This document shows, in pieces, positions 47,363-58,757 of a DNA stretch of 64,000 nt; position 1 is the first letter of the stretch, and every line of letters begins with the position of its first letter. The stretch is from assembly GCA_963693085.1 (NCBI GenBank), contig OY856414.1, forward strand, positions 264,591,501 to 264,655,500, read 5' to 3'. A model generated the notes under the pieces. The model ran no database searches, was not told the DNA's origin, and worked only from the letters and a program-made list of their open reading frames with translations. The position numbers and the translations under genes were made by a program. Origin of the DNA: Alisma plantago-aquatica. Its lineage: Eukaryota > Streptophyta > Magnoliopsida > Alismatales > Alismataceae.

Positions 47363-50300
47363 GATAGTAACTTTGATGGAAAAGTTTTTTTATGTAAAAT
47401 TTAAAATGGTTCCAAAATCAATAGAAAGAACCAAGTCCTTATTTTGCACCACACTACTTTGTTTTGTTAACTTCCATCTTCAACAAATAATACATTAAGA
47501 TCTCCTTTGATGAGCATAATTCCTAATTTTTGTGAAAAAATCATTCTTTTACTACATACATGGAGTTATTTAACTTATTTAGATTCAAATTTTCCTTTAT
47601 AAGGTATTTCTATTTGAGTTGGGCACTTATAATTTCATTGTGATGAACAATCCTTATTAATACTTCTAATACCATGTTATTATGAAGGTTTAATTTTCAC
47701 TTTAGGAGCATGAATCAATTTTTAAAAAAGTATTCTAAAAATTATTGAACCAAACATAGTTATCAAAGTTAATCTTAAAATTTTATGTCTTGTCCATTTT
47801 GTGACTATATATTATCTTACTACTCCTTATGGAATTTTTTTTGATTAGGTGTTTATATATCCTTCTAAAATTTTGAATCATCTAATTGATATGGTTTTAC
47901 ATGAATATAATCACTATATCAATTTTAGATCTAAAACAATATATGTGTTTTTAGTTGAGAGTTCATGAATCTAGTAATTTTAGTATATATTTCTCTATTG
48001 GTCATATTCTTTGTAATAATCTTGATCTAGCTTAACCCTTAAAACATGTTTGATATCATAAATTGTGCTCGGGTGATTTGATTTCATGCTTAGTATATAT
48101 ATGTGATTAATTCATTCATGTTATGTTCTTGAGGATTGATGTGGAAATTTTTCATGCTTTCGTATCCTTAATATAAATTGAACATAGCATCCTTTTCTCT
48201 TATCTTCTCTCTCTTTGTTGATCTTGATTTGATGGGCCTTGGTTGCTTCAACAAGTTCCCAACCCTTCCATCGGTTGTGAATAGTTGATAGCTGATGACA
48301 ATGACATCTTTGCTCAATTGTTGAGTTTACATCATTATCTAGTCTGTCTACAAATAGGAACTGGGAATGGGGATAGAACTATTAGATCTGATCTCATTTT
48401 CATCCACTGAAGTTCCATCAATAGTTGGATCTAATGCATATTGACAAAAATGGATTACCACTTGTCCATGAGAGATCTAGTGTATCTTGACTGATGGAAA
48501 CCTTGGCCCGAGGCTTAAAATGAAGATCCATGTCTATGAATAAAAAAAGAGGATTAGTGGGATCTCTAAATCATCTCCACCAACAAACCTTTGCATTCGT
48601 CTACCAATGTGAGTTTGGGGTCATCCAACGATGATGTAACTGGCTAATAGAGCCACATGTGCAAAGATTGGTGGATCTAACCTTTGCTAATTTCTTATCT
48701 CCCCTATTCTATTTCTTTTGTGGCTACAAATACCCCCTTCCTATCCTCCTTCACCTTGGTTGGTGAGTTGCTTGTGAAGAGTTAGAGTAGTTGGGAGTCG
48801 ACATCTATTAACAATAATCGATGAGACTTCTATTCCTATTGTCATTAATGAAACTATTGTTTTCTCTTCCTTTATTCTTCTTTGAAGATTTTCAACTCTC
48901 ATTACATCAGCCTAGATCCAACTAAGTGATCTTCTTTTCTTCTTGTTGTCATGATGATCCTTCATCTTTTTCTTTCTTGGATTTGTACATGGAAATTTCC
49001 ATCTAGAATTTCAACCTTGGTGGTCTTATGCCATGTTTCCTTCTTTTATTTGCCCTAGTTGCTCATAGATTGTGGAGTTAGGACTATTTTGATCTTTGAG
49101 GAAGGAAAGCCTGGATCATGGGAGAGAACATGGGTTTATTGAGGTTTTGAACCTAGTTGTAACTTGAAGAGTAAAGCTTAAGGCTTTCTATCTTTATCAA
49201 TGAGCACACTTGTTTCCACTATTTGTATTGCGATTGATATAACATATGATGCATTTAATACCAATATGATACATGCAAATCCAAATATTTATTCAAATTT
49301 CTATAATATGATAAAGTATGGAATCTCTTTTCAAAACTAAGGTAACAACAAGGAAAAAGGAACTTGCATGTTCATCTTAATCTCTCAAATACCTTTCTCT
49401 ATGTTAATCATATGCTTAGTTTGGCAAGCATGTGTTTAGATTTGAACTGTGGTGCAAAATAAACTTAAAATTTGTACCTTAAGCATATGTTTATAATTAT
49501 AAAGTGAAATACAAATTACATGATATTATTTTTTGATTGAAGAAGTCTTCTAAAAAGTTATTAAGGCTTTTAACATCCATTATGCTACTGAAAATTTGAG
49601 GAAATAGAAAATTCTATATTGAAATGACTCATCTAAGATTATTTTGGTCTTCTTGTTTCCTAATCTTGAGAATAGAATAACTCTTGCATTTCTTGGATTT
49701 TCTAGTCTGAAATTTTGGGGTCCTATATTGTACAACTTTATACTTTTGTATGCCAAATTTTCAGATCATTGTGATGTTCCTGTGTGAACTTAGTCTCACA
49801 ATATCTTGGCATGATATCCTTAAGAGATGGGGCATTGGTACAATCTTTTATGAATAATAGGGCCTTGTGGCACCCTGATTTAAATACATTGTCTTGACTT
49901 GGATGACATGAGATATAACACACCTTGTTTGGAGTAGATAGAATTGAGTGCTAATACGTTTTATATCTTCTGAAGTTGTAATTTTTTGGTTATCTTTTAA
50001 TTATTTTGTTGTTGGTTGTATGTGACTTGACTGATGTAGTCATAAAATGAGTAATTTATCTAATCAATAAAGTGCAATCCTAGTCATGTAATGCCTTTCA
50101 TTTGTAGATCTATTTCCCTAGGTTGTTGGGGTAAATAGTGAAATGAGTTAATCTTATATATGATAATTGTAAAAAGATGCTCAGATCCATATATTAGTGA
50201 ATATATGGTGATATTTGGATTTGGTAAATGCTTGTGTATTGAAATCATGATTGTGTATTTAAATCAATTTGGGACTTGATTATAGCTGATGATCCGGTGA

Positions 50301-50741
50301 TATGTGAAATGAGATGGAGAATGGTTGTAGCCATGTCTCAAAGTTATCATGTTTTGTGTACCTTCTTTGATGTCACAACTTGTGTATCTAGGATGGATGT
50401 GTGATATGCAAATCCACTTTTGAGCAATTCTATTGTAAATATGTCCTCTAAGCACTCTACTTTTGTTACCCTCACTTTGACCCAAGGTGTGGGGAAATAT
50501 GATAGAATCTAGATATCCTTGGATCTAGTTTGGATTTCTAGAGAGGCTTCACAATGGCTAGCTAGTTGTTTACTTAATATATGTCAAACTACCAAGAGCA
50601 TAATAAAATATGTAATTCATCCAAGTAATATATCTATTTAGGCTTATTTGGTGAATGGCATTATGAGCTTATGATGTGCTTTTTATTTTGGTGTGAGATA
50701 TATGTGTTAATTATATTATATACATGCACCATGGTGATATA
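47363..50741. other. Intergenic stretch, nothing identified
   Basis: AT-rich to mixed composition. A TATA-like ctacaaatacccc lies near 48724, with a pyrimidine-rich run after it, which could be an old LTR promoter, but I could not place ends. No coding sequence. Confidence 0.5.
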
Positions 50742-53700
50742 TGTGACAACCCGCCCCACCAAACGAGAATACTCAGAATCTAAATAGCAATCACACACTA
50801 ATTAAACATATTACCAAAAAGGTACAGAATTAAAACCATATAAAAATTTGAAACATTCCAGAATAAAGTATACAAAAGGATCCAACTTCACATATATTGA
50901 TACCATGTGTTTTTACATGAGTTCCATGGCCCTATCCATAACTTGTATAAAAAAGGTGTTTTCTAGATAAGTACAACATTTTTGTAGTTCAAAGCTTACA
51001 ACCAAAAACTCGAGTCGACATACATGATATACATATCTCCCTACCTAGACATGAGAGTATAGGTAAGACTGTAGGACTCTTCGCTAACCACATTAACATG
51101 TAAGCTTCATTGATCTTCAAATGGAACTTCCTTACCACCATGGGCTTGACTACAATACTAATCACAAAACAATGTGTGGAAACTCATGAGGTGAGACTCC
51201 AAGTCCCAAGATATGAAATAACCTCTGATAAAATTGATGGATTATTAACATGCTATGTAGTAAAATCAGTTAAACAAATACCATAACATGTTAATGAACT
51301 AATCAGAGTTTGTAAAATAAATTGGTAAAAGTAAATTTATATGTACAGATAATTGATCATGTCAAGATATGATTTACACATGATACTAGTAAGAAAAGAA
51401 AAACCATAATTATCATCCAATGTGATTTGTCAAAGAACCTAAACAGGTATGCTAGACTAGATTAAATATTTTATAAAACATTGTACTTTAAGGCATACCA
51501 CTCAAAGTACTAGTTGGCCAATGTGAAGTTGCAATCAACCTCATATAAGATCTAGGACCAAAGATCTCTTCCCCTCAATCGTTACGAGTGACAAATAGTA
51601 GTGGCACCACAACCCAACCTACTAAAAATAAAAATTCTCATCCCTAGGTATACAAGGCACAAAAAACTAGGATACAAACCATCAAATCCAAAATACAACC
51701 ATAGTCTCTATCTATTACATAAAACTCAAGACACGACCTCAACCACTCTCTAAAACCTTGATATCAGGATAATAGAGATATACCCTCTCTGCACCAGCTT
51801 ATACTCAATCACATATAAATCTGAGCTCCTTTTAGGTTACTCATTTCACTACACAACAAATTCTGACACTACAATATCTCTTGGTCACATGGCACTATAT
51901 GATTAATATTACACTTGATTAATTAAGCTAATTAATTATTTTTTACTACATAAAGCAAGTTAGATACAAGTTACTAATGAATCTTATAAAAATAAATCAT
52001 GGATTGCAACTTTAGAAGATTTAGAATGTATGACACAGTTTCATGTTCCTCCACCTTCACATATTTATCTATACATGGCACAAACGGGACTCACCCTCAA
52101 AACCAGGGCACATAACAACAATAATTGTCATTAATACCAAAACATCAATAACTCCTGGTAGGCATCTCATTTGTATCTCAAATTTTGTAGAGAGCTTAGT
52201 GAGTCATACACAAGGTAGAAATTAATATTTTCATCTTACAACTCCAAAAAATGTGAAAATCATGCTATCTATATGAAATAAGAAAATGGAAGTTCCAAAC
52301 TTAGCATGGATGGACAACTGTCCTTAATAGAATTTCTTCCAATTAGCATTTCAACTCTGAAAAAGTAAATAAAAATTGTGGAATGACTATTACGCAATAA
52401 GGGTCAACATGAGGGTCGGATTCCCTCTTCTTGGTCACCAAAACATCATAAAAATGATTTTATTAGGACATTATATACATGTGCTATGAATTTCTGCGCT
52501 TGTATGTCTAAAAGAAACATTTACTATAGAGTAGAAAGTGCACATAAGGCATAAGAGAGACTTAATAATTCGTATTTGCATCTTACTCATGCAAAAATGT
52601 AGTAAAAATCATCTTTTGACATATTATGGATTTTTAGATCAATATTAACATAATGCATACTATAAGTAGGCAAGAAATGCTTCAAAAATTATATCACTCA
52701 CCTTAGAGGTGAAGGAAAATGTCTAAATAGAAAACAATCATGAAAAATAGAAGTAAACACTAGAGATTTATCCACCAAAATCTCCAAAACAAGATCCTAT
52801 TTTAAAAAACGAGGTGTATCTAGAGAAAAAAGAAAAGAAAGGAGGGTTCTTCAATAATGTGCATGAGTTTGCAGCTAAAAGCAACATGGGTTCCATCCAC
52901 ATAGCAAGAAAAGGGGGGTAGGAGTGAAGACCTTATATGTATGAAGTAAAAAACTAGGCAAATAGTTTATATCCATCCTAGAATAGCTAGATCAAAGGCT
53001 TGTAGAAACATGAACCATGATCTTACAATGTTTCATCCCCAAGAAGTCTCCCTGCCATCAATCCTTGGTTTTCTTTGGTCTATAGCAACAACAATGATTT
53101 AGGTAACAAGTTTGCTTGAAGGGAGTAGAGAGGGGTATTTATGGCTAGGAGGGAAGAAAGATAAAGTCAAAGTGATAATGTAGTGTCTCCATTGGTCAAA
53201 GGAGTAGTCTTTCCATCTTTGGTATGTTTGGAAAATACATTACTTTACATCCATCTAGAAAAACCATTAGTTTATGAATGTGTAGAACTTCCATTAATTT
53301 GTGAGAATTTTGAACAACCTTTGGTTTGTGAGCATGAAGAACAACCTTCGGTTTGTGGGCATGCAAAAAAACCTTCAATTTGTGAGCATGCTAAACAACC
53401 TTTAATTGTTGAATATGTAGAACAACCTCCAGTTGGTGAAGCTAAGCAAGCATCAGTAGGTGCTCTTACCATCACTTCCACACTAGAATAACACAAGAGA
53501 TTGGTACCTTTATGTAAGAAGGTTCAAAAGAATTCAAATAAGATAAAACTTTGTTAATTATCAAGGTCAATATGTAACAAAATATACACACATCAAAACT
53601 ACAGTTAGGCCCCTAGAAAAGGAAAAATTGCAGATAGGCTCAAAAAGGTACATAAATTGCATAACTTGAGCAAACAAAGTCAGAATTAGCTCAAATTTGA

Positions 53701-53790
53701 AATATACCATTAATAACTAGTATTAAATCATAACAAAAATTTTAATTTAGAAACTAAGAATCTAAATAAGACAAATAATTATGATTATAA
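50742..53790 (-). mobile_element. Antisense LTR remnant related to the Tekay LTR, split by a LINE
   Basis: Begins tgtgacaacccgcccc at 50742. Several blocks line up in order with the Tekay LTRs (7832 and 16573 on the plus strand): catattaccaaaaa with aattaaaacc, and the gaggtgagactccaagtccc block near 51188-51210 (against ggggtgagacaatcgaac near 8322). After these come a TATA-like tract on the minus strand near 53136, then a tandem array, then an aggcccct block near 53606. No primer site adjoins the left end. The other end is not seen, because the LINE begins near 53791 and the window ends first. Confidence 0.6.
53250..53470 (-). repeat. 30-bp tandem repeat upstream of the LTR TATA-like box
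   Basis: About 6-7 degenerate copies of a unit with gaacaacctttggtttgtga and gcat. Since 30 is a multiple of three, it stays open in several frames (for example 53183-53491) and looks like a Cys/Pro-rich repeat protein. It is better explained as an LTR minisatellite in the same place as the 18-bp array of the Tekay LTR. Confidence 0.7.
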
Positions 53791-53977
53791 GATGGTGGAG
53801 CTAGGGTTTGAATGGGTAGGGGGTGATCACGATCGTGAAGGCGACCGTGACGGTGGCCAGTCTAGAAAGCAAGGGGATGGAGACAGAGACATAATCTTCA
53901 ATCTTAAGGCTGCAACAACAATTGAACATGCAAACACTGTAAGTAATACAAGAAAGACAAAATAGAACAAGAATCAA

Positions 53978-54629
53978 TTGAATAGAAAGCAAGGAGTATG
54001 TAGGAAAGGAATAGCTACACATTCTTTCCATGTAGTCAGAATGACTTTCAATGTAGCTGAGATGCGAGGACAATCAAAAGAGAAGTTCATGGAAGAGGAA
54101 TCCCTAGCAAAAGAACAACCACAAGGATCGCCTTTGGAAGGGGGTCGATCAGCTAACCATCCAGGGTCAGTCGGCACGACATCACAACATACATACGTGA
54201 AATTCATCATTGGTAACTTGACTGAATAAGTCGACGTGATAGTAACCTATTATTTTTTAAGAAAGCCTCCCATTAGGAGCAGTCACCCTTAGCGAGATGG
54301 AAGGTGTTCCTTACCTATCGATCGAACCTGAATCAGAAGACGTATTAGTCAGACCCTGGAAGTTTGCAGTTGTGGTCAGGTTAATTGGGACTGATATTGG
54401 TTATATGACCCTCAGGGAAAAGATTAAGCTCATGTGGAAGATTAAGGGACGTTTCAATATGTTTGAATTAGAACATGGTCATTTCATCATTCATCTATCC
54501 TGTCAAACTAATTTTGAGATGACACTTATGTGTGGCCCATGGAAATGTTTTTGCTATACCTTGGTAGTCTGGGAGTGGTTTCCAAACTTCAAGCCATCAG
54601 AATCTCTCCTAGACTACATTGTTACCTAG
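53978..54629 (+). pseudogene. LINE ORF1, N-terminal part with DUF4283 domain
   Basis: ORF1 proteins of plant L1 elements bind element RNA. An upstream frame (53978-54229) holds hydrophilic sequence ending VKFIIGNLTE. The frame at 54297-54629 (110 residues) has the DUF4283 pattern: LIGTDIGYMTLREKIKLMWK, then FNMFELEHGHFIIHL, then a GPWKCFCYTLVVWEW block equivalent to the family's GPW and L-V-W motifs. The frame is interrupted between the two parts and again at 54629, while recognisable sequence continues afterwards. It is decayed and not expected to be functional. Confidence 0.85.
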
Positions 54630-54689
54630 GTTAGAATCATCAATTTACCCTTGCATTTATATGTGAACACTATCTTCTAATACATAGGG

Positions 54690-55043
54690 ATGGCATTAGG
54701 GTGCTTAATCAAGGTAGACAGTCACACTGAGAATAGATCCAAGAGTAGATTTTCCCGGCTAGCTATTAAGATTGACACGTTGAAGGAACTAACATCATTG
54801 ATCCTCATTAATCGGGAAGAGTATGAGGTCTACTATGAAGGTCTACTATGTGCTTGTGCCAAATGTTGCAAGGAAGGGCTTATCTCTAACTTATGTAAGG
54901 ATGAGACAGGTGGAAAAGAGGCAAGTAATTCTATGACTGCAGGTACCAACGAGACAGACCACCAAATTTTGAATGGTCCCAATCAAGGTGGTTGGCAAGT
55001 CCAAACAAGAAAAGGCAATGCAGGGCGACGTAAGATAATGTAG
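54690..55043 (+). pseudogene. LINE ORF1, C-terminal part with degenerate zinc knuckle
   Basis: 117-residue frame. It starts in the G-L-KVD-HTENRSKSRFSRL block that follows DUF4283 in plant L1 ORF1. Next is EVYYEGLLCACAKCCKEGLI, the place of the CCHC knuckle (YEGL--C--CG--GH----C): the spacing is recognisable, but the Gly-His pair is lost. The later GGWQVQTRKGNAGRR matches the conserved GPWM-VQRK-RR segment. The tail continues to about 55500 in other frames. Confidence 0.85.
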
Positions 55044-55738
55044 AGCAACAATAAAATGAGCTCAGTTAGTAGGTTTGCAAAACTAGAAGATGAAGCTGCA
55101 AATGATAACCACGCCTTTGACATTGAGCTGGTAGTTAATGCCTCTGCAGAGAAAGCTGAGCAGGATAGGCTGACAAAGGTTTGGAGGAAAAAAGGTACAG
55201 ACACAAGAAGCTGAGCAGATGAGTACTAGACCAGTTTTTGGTGAGATCAAAAACAACATCCCAACCATGACAGGAAAACTAGAGAAGACGAAGGATGTGA
55301 CTCAGGACAAAGAAAACCATATTGCTTTGAACCCTGACGTAAACCAAGTCATCACTATTGAGGATGGCGAGGATGTTTTAGATATGGAGACAACATTAGT
55401 AGATGATGGAAAGGAATAGGAGGTCAGTAGCATGACAATATCGGCCAGACTAAAAAAATATAAGCTGAGAAAAGGAACACATGACAAAGATAAAGCCCTT
55501 CTCCCTTGAAAAATAGGCACAAGCAACAACTTGAGCACAAAAAGAAAAGGGAAGAGTAAACCACCAGATCATTCAAACCAACAGAGACGTAGCCCAAGGG
55601 TACAAGTACCTTTGGCAGAGAATGAAACAGTTGCTATGTCATAGTCATTGTCGGTGACAACAGTTGAAGTAGTTGTTTAGGTTGATGCACACAATTAGAG
55701 CTCTAGTCTCTGTCCATTCATGTATCTATTTTTTCTTT

Positions 55739-56495
55739 ATGCTAGATATTCTCTGTTGGAACGTAAGAGGCATTGGTAATGACGAAACATGCAGGGTGCT
55801 CAAAGATATGACCCTTATGAAAAAACCAAAGTTGGTTGCTATTCTTGAACTGTGTATCAGTGGTCCTTTTGCCACGAGAACCATTAAGGATCTGGGGTTC
55901 TCCAAGTCCTTTCGGTGCAAAGCTAGAGGCTTTGTGGGAGGGAATTGGATCTACTGGAAGGTGGGAGATTGTGATATTCATATTGTGAACTGCCATAGAC
56001 AATGTGTTACATGCAACATCAACTACTCAATGCTGATCACGTTCATCTATGCAAACCCTCATATCACTATCTGTAGGTTTCTCTGGAATCAACTCGTAGA
56101 CATGAGTAAAAGCTTTAACTTACCTTGGGTAGCTATTGGTGATTTCAATACTACTCTTTTGCCTGAGGTGAAGATGGGCAACTCCATCTATGATTTCAAT
56201 GAAGCTAATCTCTTTAACAATACCCTTCTTAAAGCTAGCTTATCATATTTGGGTTATAATGGAGCTAGATACACATATATCCATGGTCAGATGAGGGAAC
56301 GCTTGGACCGAGTAGTGGCTAATGCAAAATTCATTCAAGAATACCCACAATTTATTCTAGAACACCTTGTGAGGTCGAACTCTAACCATTGTCCTCTCCT
56401 TCTGAGATCTACTGCCCGGGTCACCACACGCCTAGGTTTGTTATCAGAGAATCTTGGTTGAATAACCCATCCTTTCAATATGTTATCTAAAATAG
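55739..56495 (+). pseudogene. LINE ORF2, apurinic/apyrimidinic-type endonuclease
   Basis: The endonuclease nicks target DNA to prime reverse transcription. The Met at 55739 (MLDILCWNVRGIGN) fits the usual ORF2 start better than the upstream Met at 55673. Motifs in order: WNVRG (Asn), AILELCIS (Glu kept, usual Thr-Lys lost), WVAIGDFNT (Asp and Asn), ERLDRV, and SNHCPLLL. In the last, the catalytic Asp of the SDH motif is Asn. A +1 frameshift near 56430 moves the frame to RESWLNNPSFQYVI, which is cut at 56495 by the copia LTR. Inactive. Confidence 0.9.
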
Positions 56496-57050
56496 TGTTG
56501 GGTTTTAGGGAAGACAGAGAAGGCAGCGGAAACAAAAATTTTCTCCCCCAACCCATACCGAGGAAACGCGTCAACGTCTATATAATAGGAAAGGATGGTT
56601 TGTGGAATCATACCTTGTCCCGAGGCTTGCTCGGTGACAATACCTCGCGCAATGCGCGGTCTTCAACTCCGGTCTTGGACGGTGTCTGTGCAGCTCCTGG
56701 TCGCACCGGGACTGACGACTCCTCCTCCTACCGGACTGTTGGATGACAGTTGTCCTCCTGAGCGGCAGTGTCCTCCCGCCTCTATAGTAGTCCACACGGA
56801 CCACCTGGAACTCCACTCTCCTTGTCCCACAAGGAAGTGGAAGGAGTCGCACCCTCCTGTTGACGTACTAGTCGCCAACACACTCTCCTGTTACCAGTTG
56901 CAACTGCAGTTGTCCTTCCCTTGCTGCACCTCCCTTTTGCGGGAAGCACTTGCTCGGGATCTCTCACGGTTACCAAAACCAGAGAGAATGACAATTTCAC
57001 AAAGCAACCGGCTTGCATTGAGTTGTCCTTTGAGAAGCCCCCAATACCCC

Positions 57051-57060
57051 TATATATATA
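57051..57060 (-). promoter_or_regulatory. Copia LTR TATA box (3' LTR copy)
   Basis: tatatatata between cccc and ggcggg. It is kept exactly at 63926-63935 in the 5' LTR. Confidence 0.55.
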
Positions 57061-57179
57061 GGCGGGTCATGGGACAGGGTTCTCTGTTCCCGGCAATACG
57101 GGACTAAAGAAGGAGTAGAAGGGTTCGAGAATTTTCCACAAAAAGCAACCGGTTCGCAACTTGAAATGATCAGTTCACA

Positions 57180-57555
57180 ACTGAACCGATCGGTTCGGCC
57201 ATTGAGCCGATCGGTTGGACCTGAGCCGATCTTTTGGGGCACTCCAACCGATCGGTTGGTGCCCTGAACCGATCGGTTCATGGTCCTAATCCGGCTCAAA
57301 AAGACTTTCCTTGTTTCGTTCTCAATTGGTATCGTATACCAATGTTGTTCCCAATCGAATTGGGCAATTTGAAACCAAAGGAAAAATATTGCCGACATGA
57401 CTTTCCCAACTGGTCGGTTGCACCAGTAGAGCCGATCAGTTCAACTCTTGAACCGGTCGTTTCAACCTGGCATGAGCCGATCGGCCTGGACACTCCAGCC
57501 GACCGGTTCAGCACCTCAGCCGACCGGTTCATCACATGAGCCGATCGGTTGGGAG
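57180..57555 (-). repeat. Array of CCGATCGG palindromes in the copia LTR
   Basis: Six exact ccgatcgg sites, mostly within accgatcggtt or gccgatcggtt, plus near-matches (ccgaccgg, ccggtcgt, ccgatcag). Spacing is irregular, about 15-50 bp. The sites lie upstream of the TATA box in the sense direction. Arg-rich frames through this region are by-products. Confidence 0.85.
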
Positions 57556-58742
57556 CACAGGTTGGGAAAAATCAGTCAATTGCGATTTCAATCAATCTGA
57601 TACTCCAATCAATGCGTCCAACACCTTGAACCATATGATATTGAGCTATCGACTGATTGAGTGTTTAATTGAACTACTAAACTCCTTTAGTAATCAATCT
57701 AAACATTGCTTTGTGGACAAAACTCCTCTTCCAGGTTAAATCCTATGTGTGTGACCCTGCAGGTCCATTTCACGTTGGCAGTGAAAGTCCATAACACTTA
57801 TGACTTCACAAGCAAAGAGCGGTGCCTAGTCGCACATCAGTGCTACCCAAGTGAAAGTAGAAAGTTGGAGAACAACTTTCATCCTACAATCCGTGAATGG
57901 TGTTACAGTGAATGTATAATTCCTTTGTCACTGATATCCTGAATGAACTCAAGGCATGGAACAGTCATCCTGTCAACGTTCATTCACTTTCTTGATCTCA
58001 GAGTAGATTGAAGGAGATATGTATGACATCAATATCACATACTGATTCACACATGCGTGCGCACGCCTATCTCAATCCTACTCATCAAGTGGCCTTGGAT
58101 ATCAAACTCCCTCAGGAGGGACAAATCCCATATCTATCACTCACCCCTCAAAAGCCCCATGTGTCAAAGCCACCCAATCATCACCTTTATAACAACCCAT
58201 GTTTCAGGACTGCGTTTGATGATGTCAAAGTGTGCCCAACGACATGTGTTGAGTGTAGTGATTTCAGGTCTAAGAATCACATTCACCACCATCACTGTGA
58301 GTACTGACTGTGACTACCATCTCATGGTTCCATGTGTCAAACTCACGGTGGGTCTGTCCGGTACACTTGTTCTCTAACAAGTACCTATGTGTTTGGTTTG
58401 ATATCTCTATATCATGACTAATGAGATTCTGTCATCAACCAACACCACAATCTAGTCTTGTGTGTCATAGTTGTCTATCTACCTTCCACTATGACATCCG
58501 ACTAGGGACATATCAAGAATGTACAAACTCTTAGCATCTGTATGATCTCATCGTTCAGGTCATGAACCTCAAGGCATACGTCATTGAGTACTATCATTCT
58601 CTAGACATTCAATCTGTTCTATCACTATCTCATATGACTGAACCAGAAAGAATTGGAAGCTTGCCTTTGATGTTTATCAAATCAATCTTAATGTATCCCA
58701 CCAATCATCCCATGATTGGCTCTCAGGGCATACATACCAACA

Positions 58743-58757
58743 GACTCCCACTTGCAC
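58743..58757 (-). promoter_or_regulatory. Copia polypurine tract
   Basis: On the minus strand this reads gcaagtgggagtc right before the 3' LTR. Confidence 0.85.

Larger units (their letters stand above)
53791..56495 (+). mobile_element. L1-type LINE, 5' part, interrupted by the copia element
   Basis: Starts near gatggtggagctagggtt. ORF1 pieces (DUF4283, zinc-knuckle region) are followed by the endonuclease start of ORF2, in the usual plant L1 order. ORF2 runs into the copia LTR at 56496. Its reverse transcriptase should lie beyond the right end of that element, outside the window. Frameshifts in both ORFs show it is inactive. Confidence 0.9.
56496..58742 (-). repeat. 3' LTR of the copia element (2247 bp)
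   Basis: Inverted terminal tgttgg ... ccaaca. It contains a TATA box, a palindrome array (57180-57555), and otherwise non-coding sequence. The frames near 56595-57107 recur in the second LTR and are by-products. Confidence 0.92.

Noticed and set aside
53183..53491. Cys/Pro-rich 102-residue frame on the plus strand
   Set aside because: It lies over a 30-bp tandem repeat inside an LTR remnant, on the strand opposite to the element. Nothing supports a real protein.
56595..57107. 170-residue frame and its partner near 63470-63700
   Set aside because: Both lie at the same place in the two copia LTRs, in a different frame and strand from the element's coding direction. No domain is recognisable.
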